A stretch of 7,844 bases of DNA from CAYWTX01 sp964461295. Lineage in GTDB: Bacteria > Planctomycetota > Phycisphaerae > SM23-33. The stretch lies in contig CAYWTX010000407.1 in assembly GCA_964461295.1 (NCBI GenBank), positions 1-7,844 of the forward strand, in the 5' to 3' direction. Positions 5,682-7,844 of this stretch are shown piece by piece; positions within the stretch are counted from its first letter, which is position 1; each line of letters starts with the position of its first letter. Under the pieces are notes generated by a model that saw only the letters and a program-made list of their open reading frames with translations, did no database searches and was not told where the DNA came from. A program made the translations under genes and the position numbers.

Positions 5682-6073
5682 AGCTTCCAGCGGCCGGTGA
5701 GGCCCCTGCCAGGCAAGCAGGATCCGGTGACGGTAGAGGCCCAGTACGGCGTCGCTTGACCTGTGGAATTGCAGGCCACCGTGGGAGAAGAGGGCCTCGC
5801 GGGGAACGCGCCAGAACGGGAGCCTCCATGGGGCTGCCCAAACAGTTGAGGACAGGCGGGCAGCGGCCCCTTCCGGCTTGTTGCGGAACCTCCTGCTTCG
5901 GTGTTTGCCCAACTGACGCCGAATCGGCCAATCCGGGCGCCAGATCGACGAAGGCCGACGGGGCCGCCTTCGGACCCGTCCAGGTTGCCAGAGGCGATTC
6001 CTTCACAAGCTCTGAGCGGCATACCGGTTCCTCTGTCGGCCATGCCGTGCCCGGTAGGGCTGCCGGTCGCTGA
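5682..6073. other. Gap without a convincing gene
   Basis: About 390 bases between the SpoIID gene and the convergent FAD oxidoreductase. Open frames exist on both strands, including a 129-codon minus-strand frame at 5654-6043, but they overlap one another, have no Shine-Dalgarno site at their ATGs, and their products (rich in Gly, Pro, Arg, Ser, Trp) show no family motif. At 5990-6011 lies a copy of the sequence at 4209-4230 (17 of 22 positions), so part of the gap is repeat-derived. I see no tRNA, riboswitch or promoter of note. It may be a decayed gene or non-coding repeat sequence. Confidence 0.5.
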
Positions 6074-7723
6074 TCAGGATCTGGCGCGAATGGGCCTGTC
6101 CCAGGTCAGGATCTGGCCCAGTTCGCGAAGGCGGGCCTGGAGGGCCGGCACGTCGACGGCCTGGACGGCCTTGCCCGCCCGGACCGCTTGCGCCGCGGCC
6201 ACGCCGGCCGACTCGCCGGCCAGCATGAACACCGGCTCCATGCGCGCGGCGGCGTAGGCGATGTAGCTGGCCGAGAAACACACCGGCACGAGCAGGTTCT
6301 CGCACTCCTCCTGTCGCGGCGTGATGGCCCGGTACGGCACGCCGAAGGGCACGCCCGTGCCCCGGTTGCTCCCGATGAACATGTTGCCCTCGGTGGCGAC
6401 GGCCGCCCGCCCTGTGGCGGGGTCCTTCACCGCGACCCGGCGCACGGGATAGGTGTCCACGCCGTACTGCCCCAGGCCAATGGCGTCGGTCACGCTGGTG
6501 CGGTTCATCACGTCGGCCTCGGTGAGCACGTAGGGCCCCACCATCCGCCGGGCGACGCGGACGTAGAGTTGGTTCGGCCAGCCATCGGTGTCGGCGTGGT
6601 GCGTGCGGTCCAGGCCGATCTCGGCGACCTTGCGGCGGAAGTCCTCCGGCACGCGCGGGTCGGTCGAGAGGAAATGGTGCAGCCCGCGGAGGTAGTCGAC
6701 GTGCATCCGCCACACCTTCGCGCGCGTGGCGTAGTTGCCGTCCTGGTAGGCCCGGCTGACGCCCAGTGGGGCGATGGAGAACAGGCTCCCGCGCTGGTAG
6801 TTGTACTCGCCGCTGTTCCGCCAGCCGGGGAAGATGCTCTCCAGCCCCTTGCCCGCCTTGTTCTTCACCAGGTACTCGACGTACCGCCCGACCAGTTCGA
6901 ACTGCCGCGGATCGTAGTCGTCGGGCTTGGCCAGCGCCGCGCGCGTCGCGGCGTCCGTGGTAACGTAGAAGCGGAAGTTGTACGCCTGGGTGTAGTCGTC
7001 GCCCTCACCGGCCGCCTTGCCGTGGTCGGCCTCCACCATCGCCAGCAGGCCGCTCGACGGATCGCCCGGCTTGACGTGGGGGTCGATGGGCGTGAGGTTG
7101 GTCCACGCCCCGACGCCGGCGTGGGACTCGTCGTACTTGCTTCGCGGCTCGCGCCCGACGGCGTACTTCACGCCGGCTGCGGCCATCACGTCGCCCTCGT
7201 AGCCGGCGTCGATGAAGACCTTCGCCTCGACGGTGATTCCCGGCCCCGGCTCGGCCGCCGCGGCGGGGCAGCCCCACTTGTCCGGCGGGGCCTTCTCCAG
7301 CCGCAGGCGCACGATCCGCCGGCCCTCCTTGTCCAGCCCCGCCAGGCGGTGCTCGTAGATCACGGAAACCTTGTGCTCGTCCAGCAGCTTGCGGAAGTAT
7401 TCGCGCGTGGCGGCCGGGGCGTTGCCGGCCTTGGCGAATACCTCCACGGTCAACCCGCCCACCGCCTGGCGGTTGGCGCAATCCTGGGCGGGTTTGATGC
7501 CGGCCCCCAGGACGCCGCCGGTCCAGCGGCTTGGCTCGACGACGAGCACGCTGCGCCCCTCGCGAGCAGCGGCCACCGCCGCCAGGCACCCGCTGGGCGT
7601 CGCGGCATACACGCACACGTCGGCCTGCCTACGCTCGGGCTGGCCGGCCTCGCCCGCCCGGGCAACACTCGCCGCTGTTGTCAACACCGCGCCAGCCATC
7701 GCCATGCTCCACATGGTTGCCAT
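6074..7723 (-). CDS. Secreted FAD-dependent oxidoreductase (FAD_oxidored family)
   Basis: A predicted flavoprotein of the FAD_oxidored (PF12831-like) family, substrate unknown. The 549-residue protein starts with a signal peptide: a hydrophobic stretch at 8-20 and a likely AxA cleavage after ARA (21-23), so it should act outside the cytoplasm. The Rossmann entry DVCVYAATPSGCLAAVAAAREG (35-56) is followed by the VVEPS acidic strand end (Glu63) and TGGVLGAG (68-75). Further family blocks are KVFIDAGYEGDVMAAAGV (168-185), GREPRSKYDESHAG (190-203), LYVRVARRMVGPYVLTEADV (386-405), YPVRRV (425-430), and a C-terminal block VPYRAITPRQEECENLLVPV (462-481) then LAGESAGVAAAQAV (501-514), which binds FAD in this superfamily. 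Only the last Gly of the nucleotide-binding motif is kept (AATPSG). ATG 7723 has GGAGAAGGAG (7736-7745) 12 bases upstream; ATG 7714 is an alternative. Such proteins are abundant in planctomycetes and often sit near glycan-degradation genes; none is seen here. Confidence 0.92.
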   Translation of the reverse strand: MATMWSMAMAGAVLTTAASVARAGEAGQPERRQADVCVYAATPSGCLAAVAAAREGRSVLVVEPSRWTGGVLGAGIKPAQDCANRQAVGGLTVEVFAKAGNAPAATREYFRKLLDEHKVSVIYEHRLAGLDKEGRRIVRLRLEKAPPDKWGCPAAAAEPGPGITVEAKVFIDAGYEGDVMAAAGVKYAVGREPRSKYDESHAGVGAWTNLTPIDPHVKPGDPSSGLLAMVEADHGKAAGEGDDYTQAYNFRFYVTTDAATRAALAKPDDYDPRQFELVGRYVEYLVKNKAGKGLESIFPGWRNSGEYNYQRGSLFSIAPLGVSRAYQDGNYATRAKVWRMHVDYLRGLHHFLSTDPRVPEDFRRKVAEIGLDRTHHADTDGWPNQLYVRVARRMVGPYVLTEADVMNRTSVTDAIGLGQYGVDTYPVRRVAVKDPATGRAAVATEGNMFIGSNRGTGVPFGVPYRAITPRQEECENLLVPVCFSASYIAYAAARMEPVFMLAGESAGVAAAQAVRAGKAVQAVDVPALQARLRELGQILTWDRPIRARS

Positions 7724-7735
7724 CGTCCCAACAGG

Positions 7736-7745
7736 CTCCTTCTCC
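7736..7745 (-). promoter_or_regulatory. Shine-Dalgarno site of the FAD oxidoreductase, inside a repeat-like tract
   Basis: The minus strand reads GGAGAAGGAG, 12 bases before ATG 7723, a long but usable spacing. It is the end of a tract (7736-7771) reading GCGCAGAGCACGCGCAGAT then CGCGGAG on the minus strand, similar in composition and order to the module at 1494-1533. Confidence 0.5.
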
Positions 7746-7795
7746 GCGATCTGCGCGTGCTCTGCGCTAAACCGAAGTTCCCGGCCCGATAATGA

Positions 7796-7823
7796 GGAAA
7801 CCCCTTCTTCTGGAAGGGGTTCC
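7796..7823. terminator. Hairpin at the window end
   Basis: AACCCCTTC (7799-7807) pairs with GAAGGGGTT (7813-7821) around the loop TTCTG, and two more G-C pairs form after a bulged A/mismatch. On the + strand it is followed by a T-rich stretch (GTTTGATTT); on the minus strand it lies upstream of the FAD gene. It may be a terminator of a gene lying beyond the window that reads toward the FAD gene, or part of the FAD gene leader. Confidence 0.45.
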
Positions 7824-7844
7824 GTTTGATTTCAGGTTGCACGT

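Noticed and set aside
5664..5760. Structured RNA or riboswitch after the SpoIID gene
   Set aside because: Only short stems such as CCTGC/GCAGG at 5705-5721 can be drawn; no known class is recognisable, and GC-rich sequence gives such stems by chance.
4304..6073. 589-codon plus-strand frame overlapping the SpoIID gene
   Set aside because: It is Arg/Gly/Pro-rich and out of phase with the SpoIID domain, with no motif of its own.
6188..7792. 534-codon plus-strand frame opposite the FAD oxidoreductase
   Set aside because: It is antisense to a gene with convincing family motifs and a signal peptide; composition is typical of a GC-rich shadow frame.

Overview
The window is GC-rich DNA that fits a member of the phylum Planctomycetota, probably an environmental or metagenomic lineage. 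The strongest pointer is the gene at 2725-4053, which joins TPR repeats to two copies of the RNA polymerase alpha C-terminal domain, an architecture I associate with planctomycetes. A secreted FAD_oxidored-family protein, a SpoIID/LytB protein in an apparently Gram-negative setting (kdsA implies lipopolysaccharide), and intergenic gaps filled with small palindromes and low-complexity repeats agree with this. The lineage is an inference from gene content, not a database result.

Layout: the 3' end of a phosphate acetyltransferase gene (pta, + strand) runs to 566 and converges on kdsA (643-1467, - strand). Upstream of kdsA on the same strand lies a diacylglycerol/lipid kinase (1633-2562). The two are separated by a 165-base repeat-rich spacer. 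The lipid kinase is divergent from the TPR/alpha-CTD gene. The divergent region holds a near-ideal sigma70-type promoter (2634-2662), a GC-only hairpin in the predicted 5' leader, and a Shine-Dalgarno site. Downstream comes a cluster of three GC hairpins (4096-4176) bounded by an inverted 10-mer. The longest reading frame of the next gene, a membrane-anchored SpoIID/LytB protein (to 5657), begins inside that cluster. A gap of about 416 bases without a convincing gene follows, then a minus-strand secreted FAD-dependent oxidoreductase (6074-7723). The last 120 bases hold its leader and a hairpin.

Functions: pta is acetyl-CoA/acetyl-phosphate metabolism. kdsA makes KDO-8-phosphate for lipopolysaccharide, the lipid kinase acts on membrane lipids, and the SpoIID protein probably acts on peptidoglycan. 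Three of the six genes therefore concern the envelope. The TPR/alpha-CTD protein is a candidate regulator or RNA-polymerase mimic. I see no phage, IS, CRISPR, tRNA, rRNA or conventional defence system. The most novel-looking elements are the tandem alpha-CTD protein with its structured leader, the likely CTG start of the lipid kinase, and the repeat elements that touch gene starts.
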